Shown in pieces: positions 43,618 through 52,391 of a DNA stretch of 64,000 nucleotides. A program made the translations under genes and the position numbers. The DNA comes from Euzebya sp. (lineage in GTDB: Bacteria > Actinomycetota > Nitriliruptoria > Euzebyales > Euzebyaceae). The stretch's first letter is position 1. The number at the start of each line of letters is the position of its first letter. Location of the stretch: NCBI RefSeq assembly GCF_964222135.1, contig NZ_CAXQBR010000067.1:62001-126000 (forward strand), in the 5' to 3' direction. The notes beneath the pieces were generated by a model. It was not told the origin of the DNA, searched no databases, and saw nothing but the letters and a program-made list of their open reading frames with translations.

Positions 43618-43650
43618 CGATCGCGTTTCTGAAACAGCTTCGCCTTCCGC

Positions 43651-43670
43651 TACCCCGGGATGATGGGGTA
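43651..43670 (+). terminator. Hairpin TACCCC-N8-GGGGTA
   Basis: A 6-bp stem with an 8-base loop, 34 bp after the stop at 43617 and 86 bp before the CWB2 start. It may end the upstream transcript or form part of the 5' leader of the CWB2 mRNA. The stem is short, so confidence is low. Confidence 0.3.
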
Positions 43671-43755
43671 ACGTCTGCTCCGCCGTGTGCCCGTGCTTCG
43701 ACTCAGTGGCGGGAGATCACAGGCATCGCAGCTCCGAGATGTGGGGGAGACCCAG

Positions 43756-45318
43756 ATGCAAACGCGACGCACCCGTCTGATCATGCTGGCGACGTTGGCC
43801 GTGGCGATGCTCGGCATCACCGTGCCCGCTGGCAGCGCCGAACCGTCCACCGCCGAGGTCATGCTGGCCGCCGGTGCGGGGCAGGACTTCTCGCCAGCCG
43901 TCACCGCCGGCGGCTTCGCTGCCGAGAACTGCTGGGACGACCCCACCGACGACGTCATCAACCTCGAGGACGAGAACGCGTCCATCGACGAGGACCGCGG
44001 CGACATCGTGGAGCACTGCGCGAACTACGCCGGCGACAGCCTGATGCTGTCGGCTGAGGTCGCTGAGCCGACGGACCCCGAGACGGATGTCAACTGGGAG
44101 TCCTCGCAGCTCGGGTGGTTCATCGACGCGAACGGCGACGACAGCGGGGAGTTCTTCGCCAAGCTGTACACCGACGCGGACACCGGCGAGGTCGTCGCCG
44201 GGGTGGAGGACCGCCTGGAGGGCGAGCCCGCCGAGGACATCGAGTGCGACGTCGACTGGGACTACGCCGACGGCGTCCTGTCCGTGACGCTCGCCGCCGA
44301 CTGCATCGGCTCCGAGCAGTCCGTCGCGGTCAGCCCCGGGCTGATCTACGACCAGCGTGTCGAGGACCTCAACGGCGTCGCGACCTTCGACAGCGCCCCC
44401 AACGGCGGCGGCTTCGAAGGTGAGCTCGATGCCGGCGGCCTGCCCGAGGGCATCACCCGTCTGGGCGGGGACGAGCGCATCGAGACCTCGGTCCTGATCA
44501 GCCAGCAGGCCTACCCGAACGGGGCGGACGCCGTCGTCCTGGCCCGCCAGGACGTCTTCGCAGACGCGGTGACCGGCACCCCGCTGGCCATCGAGCTGGA
44601 CGCCCCGATCCTGCTGACGACCACCGACGCCCTGAGCCCGGCAGCGGACACCGAGATCGACCGGCTGCTCGACACCGGTGACCCCGTCTACCTGCTGGGC
44701 GGCACCGCGGCGATCTCCGAAGAGGTCGAGAGCGAGCTGACCACCCTGGGCTACGACGTCATCCGGTACGGCGGGTCGAACCGCTTCGAGACCGCGGTCG
44801 TCATCGCCGAGGAGGGGTTGAACAGCCCGACGGAAGTGCTGGCCGCTGACGGCGGCAGCTTCCAGGACGCCCTGGTTGCCGGCCCCGCGGCCGCGACGGT
44901 CGATGGCGCGGTCCTGCTGACCGACGGCGAGACCGTCCCGCCCGCGACCGCTGACTACCTGGCCACCGAGGGGGTCGACGTGACCGCCATCGGCGAGACG
45001 GCGGCCGCAGCCCTGCCGGAGGCGGACTCCGTCGCTGGGGCCGACGCCGTCAACACCTCGGTGCTGGTCGCAGAGACGTACTTCCCCGACGCCACCGCTG
45101 TCGGCCTCGCCCGCGTCGACGAGTTCGCCGACGCCCTGACCGGCGGCGCCCTCATCGGTCAGGTACCCGGCCCGGTGCTGTTCGTCGAGACCGACAGCCT
45201 GCCGATGGTGGTCGAGGAGTACCTGACCGACCAGGACATCACGTCCGTCGCGATCTTCGGTGGCACCACGGCGGTGTCCCAGGAGGTTGAGGACGCGATC
45301 GAGGACGCCATCAGCTAG
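43756..45318 (+). CDS. Secreted CWB2-repeat cell-surface protein
   Basis: Surface protein of 520 aa. The signal peptide (MQTRRTRLIMLATLAVAMLGITVPAGSA) precedes an acidic N-terminal module (about 30-215; ENCWDDPTDDVINL, WFIDANGDDSGEF, LAADCIGSEQSVAVS) that resembles the one in the 34060-36279 product. Three CWB2 repeats fill the rest (LLGGTAAISEEVESEL, IFGGTTAVSQEVEDAI). The protein is very acidic. ATG 43756 has a GGGGGAG box; the frame upstream to 43687 has no such site. It ends before a good terminator and the lower-GC polysaccharide island. Confidence 0.85.
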   Translation: MQTRRTRLIMLATLAVAMLGITVPAGSAEPSTAEVMLAAGAGQDFSPAVTAGGFAAENCWDDPTDDVINLEDENASIDEDRGDIVEHCANYAGDSLMLSAEVAEPTDPETDVNWESSQLGWFIDANGDDSGEFFAKLYTDADTGEVVAGVEDRLEGEPAEDIECDVDWDYADGVLSVTLAADCIGSEQSVAVSPGLIYDQRVEDLNGVATFDSAPNGGGFEGELDAGGLPEGITRLGGDERIETSVLISQQAYPNGADAVVLARQDVFADAVTGTPLAIELDAPILLTTTDALSPAADTEIDRLLDTGDPVYLLGGTAAISEEVESELTTLGYDVIRYGGSNRFETAVVIAEEGLNSPTEVLAADGGSFQDALVAGPAAATVDGAVLLTDGETVPPATADYLATEGVDVTAIGETAAAALPEADSVAGADAVNTSVLVAETYFPDATAVGLARVDEFADALTGGALIGQVPGPVLFVETDSLPMVVEEYLTDQDITSVAIFGGTTAVSQEVEDAIEDAIS

Positions 45319-45335
45319 CGCAAGGCGCGAGGCGG

Positions 45336-45363
45336 AGGGCGGCTCGTCAGGGCCGCCCTTTCC
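45336..45363 (+). terminator. Rho-independent-type terminator after CWB2 gene
   Basis: An 8-bp stem AGGGCGGC/GCCGCCCT with an 8-base loop, followed by TTTCCT, 18 bp after the CWB2 stop. It is the best terminator in the window and separates the surface block from the glycosyltransferase gene. Confidence 0.65.
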
Positions 45364-45390
45364 TCGGTCTGGAAGGGGGAACGCTCGCTC

Positions 45391-46608
45391 GTGAGAGCTC
45401 GCAGACTGCTCATTGTCAGTCCGACGTTCTGGCCCGAGCCGGTTGGCACACCCAAGTACGCCTTCGACGCTGCTCAGTGGTTTCGTGACAACGGCTGGCG
45501 AGTTGCGGTCGTCACCGCACAGCCCTTCTACCCGCAGTTCGAGCTATACGAGGGCTGGGGGCCGTCCCGCCGTAGGGACGAGGTGGCCGGGATCCAGATC
45601 CTCCGCATGCCAACGGTTGTCCCAAGAGGCGGGCAACCCGGCTGGCGTGCCGCGTCGGAGATCAACTTCGCGTTCCAGACCGCATGGCGCGGTCTTCAAC
45701 GCACAGTCCCTCGGCCGGATGCGATCCTGACCTTCTCACCCGGAACTCCTTTGGTCGTGCCAGCCGCCCGACTCTGGAACACTCAGGTAGCCACCACATG
45801 CATCGTCCATGACATCCAGTCGGGGCTTGCCAGCACCACCGGCATGGCACCGGAACCCGTGGCAAGGATCATGCAAGACCTTGAGCGCACGGCCCTATCG
45901 GCTGCGGATCGAATCTTGGTCCTATCCGAACGCATGAAGGAGGAGCTCAAGCGGATCGGCGTTGTCCAACCTATCGAAGTTGTACCCATCTGGGCAGACA
46001 TACCAATAGCTACTGACGTTTCGGCTCCGACCGATCCGCATGGCATGTTCACGGTTGGCTACAGCGGGAATTTCGGCCGCAAGCAGGGCATCCCACTACT
46101 TATCGACGTAGCGACCGAACTGGCTGAACGGAACGCGCCGGTCACCATGGCCCTCCGTGGACACGGAGCCCTTCGCGAAGCTGCCGAACGAACTGTGGCC
46201 GCCCGTGGTCTCACCAATATCAAGCTTGAGGAGTTCGTGCCCGCCGATGAGCTCGTGGAGTCCCTTCGAACGGTGGACCTCCATCTAGTTCCACAAGTAT
46301 CCGGTACGGGCACATTCGCAATGCCGTCGAAGGTGGTCAATATTCTCGCGTCCGGACGCCCGATGTTGGCCATCTGCGACGAAGGGGATCCGCTCCAGAC
46401 CTTGATCAAAGACGGCATTGGCTTCTGGGCGCCTATCCATCCTACTGCAGTTGCCAAGCAGATCCTAGACCTGTCCCGCAATCGCGGTTTGGCAGCGCGA
46501 GTCGCCGGCCATGGCTTGGATTACGCGAGAGCACATCACGACCGCACAGCGCTTCTATCCATTGTGGAGCAGAGTCTGCTACGGGCGACACCTCACCCAA
46601 TTCCGTAG
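45391..46608 (+). CDS. Glycosyltransferase family 4 (WcaI-like)
   Basis: GT-B glycosyltransferase (405 aa). The N-terminal domain opens LLIVSPTFWPEPVGTPKYAFDAAQWF, typical of the WcaI/colanic-acid type. The C-terminal nucleotide-sugar domain has FTVGYSGNFGRKQGIPLLIDVA and TGTFAMPSKVVNILASGRPML. The usual E-x7-E pair is not clear. The start is GTG 45391 with a GGAAGGGGGA box. It is the first gene of the lower-GC island and the only one on the plus strand there. Sugar donor and acceptor are unknown; it probably builds the exopolysaccharide repeat unit. Confidence 0.85.
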   Translation: MRARRLLIVSPTFWPEPVGTPKYAFDAAQWFRDNGWRVAVVTAQPFYPQFELYEGWGPSRRRDEVAGIQILRMPTVVPRGGQPGWRAASEINFAFQTAWRGLQRTVPRPDAILTFSPGTPLVVPAARLWNTQVATTCIVHDIQSGLASTTGMAPEPVARIMQDLERTALSAADRILVLSERMKEELKRIGVVQPIEVVPIWADIPIATDVSAPTDPHGMFTVGYSGNFGRKQGIPLLIDVATELAERNAPVTMALRGHGALREAAERTVAARGLTNIKLEEFVPADELVESLRTVDLHLVPQVSGTGTFAMPSKVVNILASGRPMLAICDEGDPLQTLIKDGIGFWAPIHPTAVAKQILDLSRNRGLAARVAGHGLDYARAHHDRTALLSIVEQSLLRATPHPIP

Positions 46609-46781
46609 CTCGCTTCGCTGAACCAATCCCACACGTCCGAGGTAGCCGTCGCCGGTGTTGCCGGCCCCGACGCCGTTCCCCGAGGTGAACGGCCAGCGCC
46701 CAATCGGTCAGGCACGCCTAGAGTACTGCAACGTCAGCCGCAAGCTATTGGCACAACCGTCTAGCCACGGTCCCGGCCCAC

Positions 46782-46796
46782 AAGACGCGACGTCTT
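46782..46796. terminator. Short symmetrical hairpin between convergent genes
   Basis: AAGACG-CGA-CGTCTT in the 296-bp gap between convergent genes (46609-46904). The gap holds no open frame with family resemblance that I can recognise. The hairpin could act as a bidirectional terminator, but the 3-base loop and 6-bp stem are weak evidence. Confidence 0.3.
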
Positions 46797-46904
46797 CGCG
46801 GGACAAGCGGGCGTAGGGGACGCGAACAGCCACATCCGTTCGTGCCGAGGACCCGGCCAACGTGCCGACATCAACGGCCGCTGGGCAGTCCCCGTGAGCA
46901 ACGA

Positions 46905-48116
46905 CTAGCCCTGTTTGACCATGTGTCTCCCTCGGATTCGTTGCAGGGGCCCCAGACGCGACCCGCGGCCCAATGCCAACACAGTCACGTACATTCCAAA
47001 CGGATACGGGTTGAGGTTAATGAATCGATCGTTAAGGAAGACCAGAGGCAGGCATGCGAGTAAACACAGACTGGCCTTGCGGTCCCGATACCATATATTT
47101 GCAAATGCTCTTACCAGCGGTACCCAAATGAGCAGAGAAAGTGCACCGTGCCGCGCAAGGCCATACAGCACGGCATTGTGTACGCCGGACACATCCCCTT
47201 CCGCTCGAAAGTCGATCCCTGACCCGATGAGCGGGGTCTCCAGAAATGCCTCCCAGGCCGATCCCCACGGTTCTACCCTTCCAGTGAATCCACTGCCGAT
47301 CCCTCGGTTCTCGTCCGACACTCTCAAGACGTCCTCACGCACGAACCGTGCCCCAGTTGATCCATGAGTCCAAAGGGACATCACCATTAGCATCAGTAGG
47401 CTCACGGCGGCGAACCGCGCGCCACGGGACCAGCGCAAGCGCCTGAACTCGTAAACGGCCCACACCAGGACGAGCAAGAGTATGCACGCCAACGCAGCCC
47501 TAGCCTGAAGAAGAAGCACACTGATCGTAAGCGGTATCACCACAACTGTGAACGAACGCGGCCTCAGTGAAAGGCTAGCTAGCAGCACCGCTGCCGACGC
47601 AATCTCCCCACCGAGGTTTGGATGAGTGTTCCCAACATAGAGAACGCGTCCAAAATGATCATCAACGCCCCCTGAAACGGCGAGGAAGACGTGTACGACC
47701 GCAACGGCATACGGAATTGAGACAAACCCGACCGCATACTGCGTAAAGTCGTCTCGGGCAACCAGCAATAGAGTAAGGCATACCGACGCAGCAACCGCGC
47801 CGTATACAAGGTAGCCCCGGAAGTCAAAGCCTCCCGTCCCCACGTTCATGATAAACGAGACTGCAGCCAGCACACCGATACCGGTCAAGAAAAGACCTTG
47901 ATCACGCCCAATGGCAAATCTTGTCGGCCGCTCGCGTAGAAGGAGGCCCGCCTTCAATATTAGCCCGAGTACTTGTAGAGGCAGCGCAGTGCCAAGGAGT
48001 AGATATCCGGCTGCCCCCACGCTATCCGCCAAACCTACTATGCGAGGAAGCAGCACCCGTTCGCCACCGAAGAGTGGCAGCCTTCGAACTCCTTCACCGC
48101 GCTGTCCGCCATTCAA
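46905..48116 (-). CDS. O-antigen ligase/polymerase-like membrane protein (Wzy type)
   Basis: Polytopic protein of about 403 aa with ten or more hydrophobic segments (for example GAAGYLLLGTALPLQVLGLIL; AALACILLLVLVWAV). Between late segments it has the Wzy_C-type external loop with RVEPWGSAWEAFLETPLIGSGIDF and VHNAVLYGLARHGAL. Such proteins polymerise or ligate lipid-linked repeat units outside the membrane. The open frame begins with TTG 48116; a GTG further in (before LLPRIVG) is an alternative. GC content is lower than in the flanking blocks. It is the polymerase candidate for the flippase at 52.4 kb. Confidence 0.75.
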   Translation of the reverse strand: MNGGQRGEGVRRLPLFGGERVLLPRIVGLADSVGAAGYLLLGTALPLQVLGLILKAGLLLRERPTRFAIGRDQGLFLTGIGVLAAVSFIMNVGTGGFDFRGYLVYGAVAASVCLTLLLVARDDFTQYAVGFVSIPYAVAVVHVFLAVSGGVDDHFGRVLYVGNTHPNLGGEIASAAVLLASLSLRPRSFTVVVIPLTISVLLLQARAALACILLLVLVWAVYEFRRLRWSRGARFAAVSLLMLMVMSLWTHGSTGARFVREDVLRVSDENRGIGSGFTGRVEPWGSAWEAFLETPLIGSGIDFRAEGDVSGVHNAVLYGLARHGALSLLIWVPLVRAFANIWYRDRKASLCLLACLPLVFLNDRFINLNPYPFGMYVTVLALGRGSRLGPLQRIRGRHMVKQG

Positions 48117-48236
48117 AGGTCAGATCCCCGATCTAAGCGCGTACCCGAACCAGACGAGCAACTGGCACGATTCCTAGGCTCGAACACACGCGCATACGCA
48201 CGCTGTTGACGCCGCAGTTCACAGTCTAACCGATGG

Positions 48237-49340
48237 CTACGCGATTGCTGATTCAAAGTCTGCCAAGTACATTCCTGCGACCTTCTCAACGGTGAAGCCC
48301 TCCGCCGTCCTTCGAGCCGCCATTCCCATCTGTTCGATCCTACCCTCTTGGTCTAGTGCCGTGCTCAGTGCCTGCGCCAAGCCGTGCAAGCCACTCGCAC
48401 GGTCCCAGACCATGCCGTTCCGCCCCGGAAGAACGAAGTCTAGGAAGCACCTCAGGTCGCTAACCAATGCGGGTACGCCCAGTGACATCGCTTCGAGTAC
48501 CGCAAGCCCGAACGTCTCGCCGCGCTCAGCCAATGACGGATAAGCAAATATTCGCACTCCCGATATGTAACGGTTGAGCTCCTCGCGGTCCACGATGAGA
48601 CCACGGAAGTCGACGGACCCACGCATACGCACCGCCACACGCTTCAAGTCCTCGAAGTAGGCACGTCCGCCGCCGCCGGCCGCAGTGTCTGTCGGTCCGG
48701 CAAGACGGACATTGATAGGTCTACCCAAGATCCCTTCGGCCGTGACAACAGCACGCAACAACTCCAAGACGCCCTTCTCAGGATGAATTCGCCCAGCGAA
48801 GCAAATATCGTCGACGGGATTTTCTGATGTCGACCGAAGTTCCGGCAGGCGCACTGGATTGGGAATCACCACAACTTTTGTGGACGGTACTCCCTGCTGA
48901 ACCAGAGCCTCCGCTACGGGTGAGGAAACAGCCTGTAGTCTGTCTGCGCTACGATACAAGCGATGCTGCTGCTTCGGGAACCTCGCCACATGGACGTATA
49001 GTACGGCGCGAGTGTTTCGTAGGATGACCGGGGACCAAAAACTGTGGGTGACGATGACATCGGCGTCGGATATCGCGGCCGCCACCCTAGTTGAGTATGT
49101 CAGGTCCCGGATGAGACGAACCAAGCCATTGTGTGTTTGGGAGAACCCCCCGACACGTACGTGCTCTACTCCGCCCACAACCGCATGATCCGGCAGGCCG
49201 GGGTATCTCTTGGATACGTGCCAAACGTCATGACCGTTAGCGGCGAATTCATTCGCTAGGTCAAACCAGACCTTTTCCACGGCTCCACCGAGTAGAGGCG
49301 GGATGGGCAAGAACGGACCTTGCACAATACCAATCCTCAT
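48237..49340 (-). CDS. Glycosyltransferase family 4
   Basis: GT-B glycosyltransferase (367 aa). The acceptor domain begins MRIGIVQGPFLPIPPLLGGAVEKVWFDLA. The donor domain has ICFAGRIHPEKGVLELLRA and the E-x7-E motif in ERGETFGLAVLEAMSLGVPAL. All domains are present. The start overlaps the stop of the FkbM methyltransferase gene by 4 bases (ATGA), and the same coupling continues upstream through two more glycosyltransferases, so it is the last gene of a tight minus-strand operon that begins at about 54.5 kb. Confidence 0.88.
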   Translation of the reverse strand: MRIGIVQGPFLPIPPLLGGAVEKVWFDLANEFAANGHDVWHVSKRYPGLPDHAVVGGVEHVRVGGFSQTHNGLVRLIRDLTYSTRVAAAISDADVIVTHSFWSPVILRNTRAVLYVHVARFPKQQHRLYRSADRLQAVSSPVAEALVQQGVPSTKVVVIPNPVRLPELRSTSENPVDDICFAGRIHPEKGVLELLRAVVTAEGILGRPINVRLAGPTDTAAGGGGRAYFEDLKRVAVRMRGSVDFRGLIVDREELNRYISGVRIFAYPSLAERGETFGLAVLEAMSLGVPALVSDLRCFLDFVLPGRNGMVWDRASGLHGLAQALSTALDQEGRIEQMGMAARRTAEGFTVEKVAGMYLADFESAIA

Positions 49341-50086
49341 GCGCCCAGCGGATCCTCATCAGTGCTTGGTAGCCGCTCAAAGAGGACGTCGAGTTGGATC
49401 AGTTGGCCATCCCTGCGCCTCATCTCTTGGAAAATATCTACAACACGGAAGTCGCGGTCATCCATAAATGCTATGACCTCTGCCAACAGCGGCGCGCCCT
49501 CATTATATTGAATCAAGGACACTTCAAGCATTGCAAAGCGGGCACTGGACAGGACGGCCTCTGCACCACGCAGGACCTCGAGTTCGTAGCCTTGCACATC
49601 AACCTTGATGAAGTCAGGCGCCCCCCAGTGCGAAGGAAGATCGGCGACAATCGAATCCAAGGTCCTAACCTTGGCAGTCGTCACAGTGCGCGACACATCG
49701 GACAGCTCGCCGAGCACCGAACTCCCCGTCTCCATCTCATAGAAGTTGACCGACTGCCCATCCTTCGGCCCAGCAACGGCGATCGCCAACTGAACATCGC
49801 CGTGGCCGCTCTCCACCAAAGATCTCAATGCTCCAGCCTTCGACTCCTGTGCCTCAACCATAAGGACGCGGGCCCCAGGAAAGACCAGACGCACCAGACT
49901 TGTCCATTCGCCCTCGAAAGCGCCAACATCGATAATCGTGCGCAAACAACACGCCCGATTGCGCAACATGACCAAGGAGGCAGCATGGCTGGGAAAGAGA
50001 AATCGGCTTAGAACCTTCCAGGCGATCCACCGTGCGAACGGAGGAATCTGAATGGACAGCCGAGCCAAGAGACCGCGCATGCTCAC
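49337..50086 (-). CDS. FkbM family methyltransferase
   Basis: SAM-dependent methyltransferase (249 aa). The SAM-binding motif is TIIDVGAFEGEWTSL (residues about 49-63). The FkbM signature LDSIVADL, then PDFIKVDVQGYELEVLRGA, follows, with YNEGAPLLAEVIAFM and FRVVDIFQEMRRRDGQLIQLDVLF at the end. In polysaccharide clusters these enzymes usually O-methylate a sugar. The start is GTG 50086, overlapping the upstream glycosyltransferase stop; ATG 50080 is an alternative. Confidence 0.88.
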   Translation of the reverse strand: MSMRGLLARLSIQIPPFARWIAWKVLSRFLFPSHAASLVMLRNRACCLRTIIDVGAFEGEWTSLVRLVFPGARVLMVEAQESKAGALRSLVESGHGDVQLAIAVAGPKDGQSVNFYEMETGSSVLGELSDVSRTVTTAKVRTLDSIVADLPSHWGAPDFIKVDVQGYELEVLRGAEAVLSSARFAMLEVSLIQYNEGAPLLAEVIAFMDDRDFRVVDIFQEMRRRDGQLIQLDVLFERLPSTDEDPLGA

Positions 50087-51219
50087 CGCTCACCCTCCGG
50101 CTGAATGATGTCTCTACTGACGATTCCTGAGTACCAAGCCTCAAGGTCGCTGCCGGCCTTGGCCCACGTCAACTGACGCGCTGCGGCCACGCCATTTCGC
50201 CTCATGTCGCTCAGCATGCCAGGTCGTTCCAAAAGGTTGAGTAGCGCCTTTCCAAGGGCTTCGGCACTTCCTTCTGTCACGACCCCTGACTGTGTGCCCG
50301 ATAGAATCGATGCGGCACCAACCTCCGGAGTGACGATGGGCACAGCCCCATAAGCCATAGCCTCGACAACCGCAATGCCAAAGCTCTCGTCCAAGGAAGG
50401 CAACACAAAGACGCTCGCTCTCCGTAACAATTGTTGCTTTGCCTCCCCACGTACAAGACCAATCAGCTTGACATCGTCCTTCAGCCCACGATCATTAATC
50501 CTCTTCTGTAGAAGTGAGTGGCGAATATCCTCCTCAGGTCCGGCGATGATCGCCTGGGCTACTAGTCCGGCCTGTTTGGTCCACGCCAGCGCATCTACGA
50601 CGAGCCATGGTTGCTTCTTCGTTGCAAGGCGGCCGAGAAACAGAACGAGGTTCTTCCGGGGCTTATCGGCACTTACTTCATCAGTTGCTGTCTCCACTCC
50701 GGGGGGTATGATCGACCAGTTCCGAAAATGGCGTACTCTCAAAGCGTCGTCGCGCTCATGTTCGGACATGAAGTGCACGCCGCTGGCACCGTCAATGACT
50801 CGATTCTCTATGAGAGCCTCATACATGCGCTTCTTCACAGCTCGCTGTTCGTAATGGTACTTATCAAAGGCTCCGTGAGGCGACACAACGTACGGCGTCG
50901 AAGAGCGGCGCAAGTAGGCTGCGAGGCTCTGCGGCAGGTACAGCGCATGCGCGTGGACAAGATCCGCCCGCTCGGCCTCCCTGAGCGACTCCCTCCACCA
51001 TGAGTAGGATATCGGTGCAGGACCGGCATACTGGGCCGCATAGGTAGAGAGTCGGACACCATCCGGATCATTCGCCTCAATGGTCTCGCCACGTCGCCGC
51101 ATAGCCAGTACATGCACTTCATGCCCTCGAAGAGCTACCGACTCGGCCATCTTTTGGACGGCGTAACTCGGGCCGCCTGCTTCGGGCCGGAGCGAATCGA
51201 TCAGATGGAGCACTCTCAT
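50083..51219 (-). CDS. Glycosyltransferase family 4
   Basis: GT-B glycosyltransferase (378 aa). It begins MRVLHLIDSLRPEAGGPSYAVQKMAES, with the glycine-rich donor-side turn. SPHGAFDKYHYEQRAVKKRMYE is the segment seen in many capsule transferases. The donor domain has LVLFLGRLATKKQPWLVVDAL and the E-x7-E motif DESFGIAVVEAMAYGAVPIVT. It overlaps both neighbours by 4 bases. Sugar specificity cannot be read. Confidence 0.88.
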   Translation of the reverse strand: MRVLHLIDSLRPEAGGPSYAVQKMAESVALRGHEVHVLAMRRRGETIEANDPDGVRLSTYAAQYAGPAPISYSWWRESLREAERADLVHAHALYLPQSLAAYLRRSSTPYVVSPHGAFDKYHYEQRAVKKRMYEALIENRVIDGASGVHFMSEHERDDALRVRHFRNWSIIPPGVETATDEVSADKPRKNLVLFLGRLATKKQPWLVVDALAWTKQAGLVAQAIIAGPEEDIRHSLLQKRINDRGLKDDVKLIGLVRGEAKQQLLRRASVFVLPSLDESFGIAVVEAMAYGAVPIVTPEVGAASILSGTQSGVVTEGSAEALGKALLNLLERPGMLSDMRRNGVAAARQLTWAKAGSDLEAWYSGIVSRDIIQPEGER

Positions 51220-52391
51220 GCCATACTCCCCTCCATCACCAATAGTTCCCCGACGACTGAAGAGAGAGCCTCGGCAATAGCAGACGCCGAGTACGAGTCC
51301 ACAACCATCTTGGTGCGATCTCTATAGTCCGACTTGGGTCCCTGACGCCTCATTGAGTCCATAGCCTGTACGAGCGACTCGACACTATCTGAGGCAAACA
51401 CGTACCCTGTCTTGCCCATCACAAGGTCCGGCGCGCAGCCAACGCGGTCGCTAACGATTACGGGAAGACCGGAGGCGAGTGCCTCGTTGACTACAAGGCC
51501 CCACGTCTCTTGATACCTCGAGGGCAGCACCAGACAGTCGCACCTGCCAAGCAAGGCTGCCAATTGCCGTTGAGCAAGGAAGTCGAAGAAGTCTACGTCT
51601 AAATCCTCTTGTTCGGCATATCGTTGGAGGTCCCCCTTCATGGCGCCGGAACCGACGATGGCGAGCATGGCTGTATCGCGATCTGGCATTGCCCGGAACG
51701 CTCGCAGCAAAAGGTCGGGGGCCTTCTTATCGATGAGCTTGCCAACGAAGACAAAGGTGAACTTGCGTCTAGCAACCATGTCCAGTTCTTCGTCAGGCTC
51801 TGGGTCGGTGTCGAACGATGCATTGTCCACCCCATGGGGAACGTAGCGGAGGCGGTGCGGTTTCACTCCATGGTTCAGAAAGAAGGCCCGGTTGTGCCAG
51901 CCTATGTATCCAATCCGCGTTGCCAGACTCAGAATTGGCGGATAGAGGACCTTACGCAATCCACTCCTTAGGCGACTCCGCTCGCCAAGGTCATACGACA
52001 CGGATCTGAGCAGAGTAGGTATGCCAGTCAATCGGCAGGTCAGTAGTGCCGCCACTTCGGGCAATCCCGCGAAGCCGTGCACGTAAACGGCCTTCGGTCT
52101 CAAGCGGACGATGGCCCGTATGACGGCAAGCGCTCGGCGCAATTGCTCTGCGCTGAGTTGGCTCTCGCTCTTCTCATCGCGCGTGGTGGGAAGGGCCAAG
52201 CTGTTCCCAAACCCTATTTTGCGGATTCCGAAATCAACCTTCTTGCCGAATTCCCAATCGTACCCCGATGCCCCTCGCGCTTGCCTCAGAAAGAGCACAT
52301 GTATTTCCCGCGTTTCTGCCAGGCGCTCAAACACTGGCATTTGGTAGTGAATGGGATATGGGGTGATAATTAGAAGTTCCAGCGGCATCAT
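51216..52391 (-). CDS. Glycosyltransferase family 4
   Basis: GT-B glycosyltransferase (391 aa). The start is ATG 52391, which overlaps the flippase stop by 4 bases and begins MMPLELLIITPYPIHYQMPVFERL, normal for this family. Donor-domain motifs are FVGKLIDKKAPDLLLRAF and the E-x7-E in QETWGLVVNEALASGLPVIVSD. The open frame that continues upstream to 52724 is a shadow within the flippase gene. It is the fifth gene from the island's end in a four-gene coupled series. Confidence 0.87.
   Translation of the reverse strand: MMPLELLIITPYPIHYQMPVFERLAETREIHVLFLRQARGASGYDWEFGKKVDFGIRKIGFGNSLALPTTRDEKSESQLSAEQLRRALAVIRAIVRLRPKAVYVHGFAGLPEVAALLTCRLTGIPTLLRSVSYDLGERSRLRSGLRKVLYPPILSLATRIGYIGWHNRAFFLNHGVKPHRLRYVPHGVDNASFDTDPEPDEELDMVARRKFTFVFVGKLIDKKAPDLLLRAFRAMPDRDTAMLAIVGSGAMKGDLQRYAEQEDLDVDFFDFLAQRQLAALLGRCDCLVLPSRYQETWGLVVNEALASGLPVIVSDRVGCAPDLVMGKTGYVFASDSVESLVQAMDSMRRQGPKSDYRDRTKMVVDSYSASAIAEALSSVVGELLVMEGSMA

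Noticed and set aside
34024-43706. Shared CGACTCAG and GTGGGGGA in the leaders of two CWB2 genes, considered as a common riboswitch
   Set aside because: Only an 8-mer and the ribosome-binding box agree, at different distances from the ATG, and no shared fold is apparent.
46609-46904. 296-bp gap searched for a transposase remnant or tRNA
   Set aside because: No insertion-sequence end, direct repeat, cloverleaf or recognisable protein fragment could be made out.
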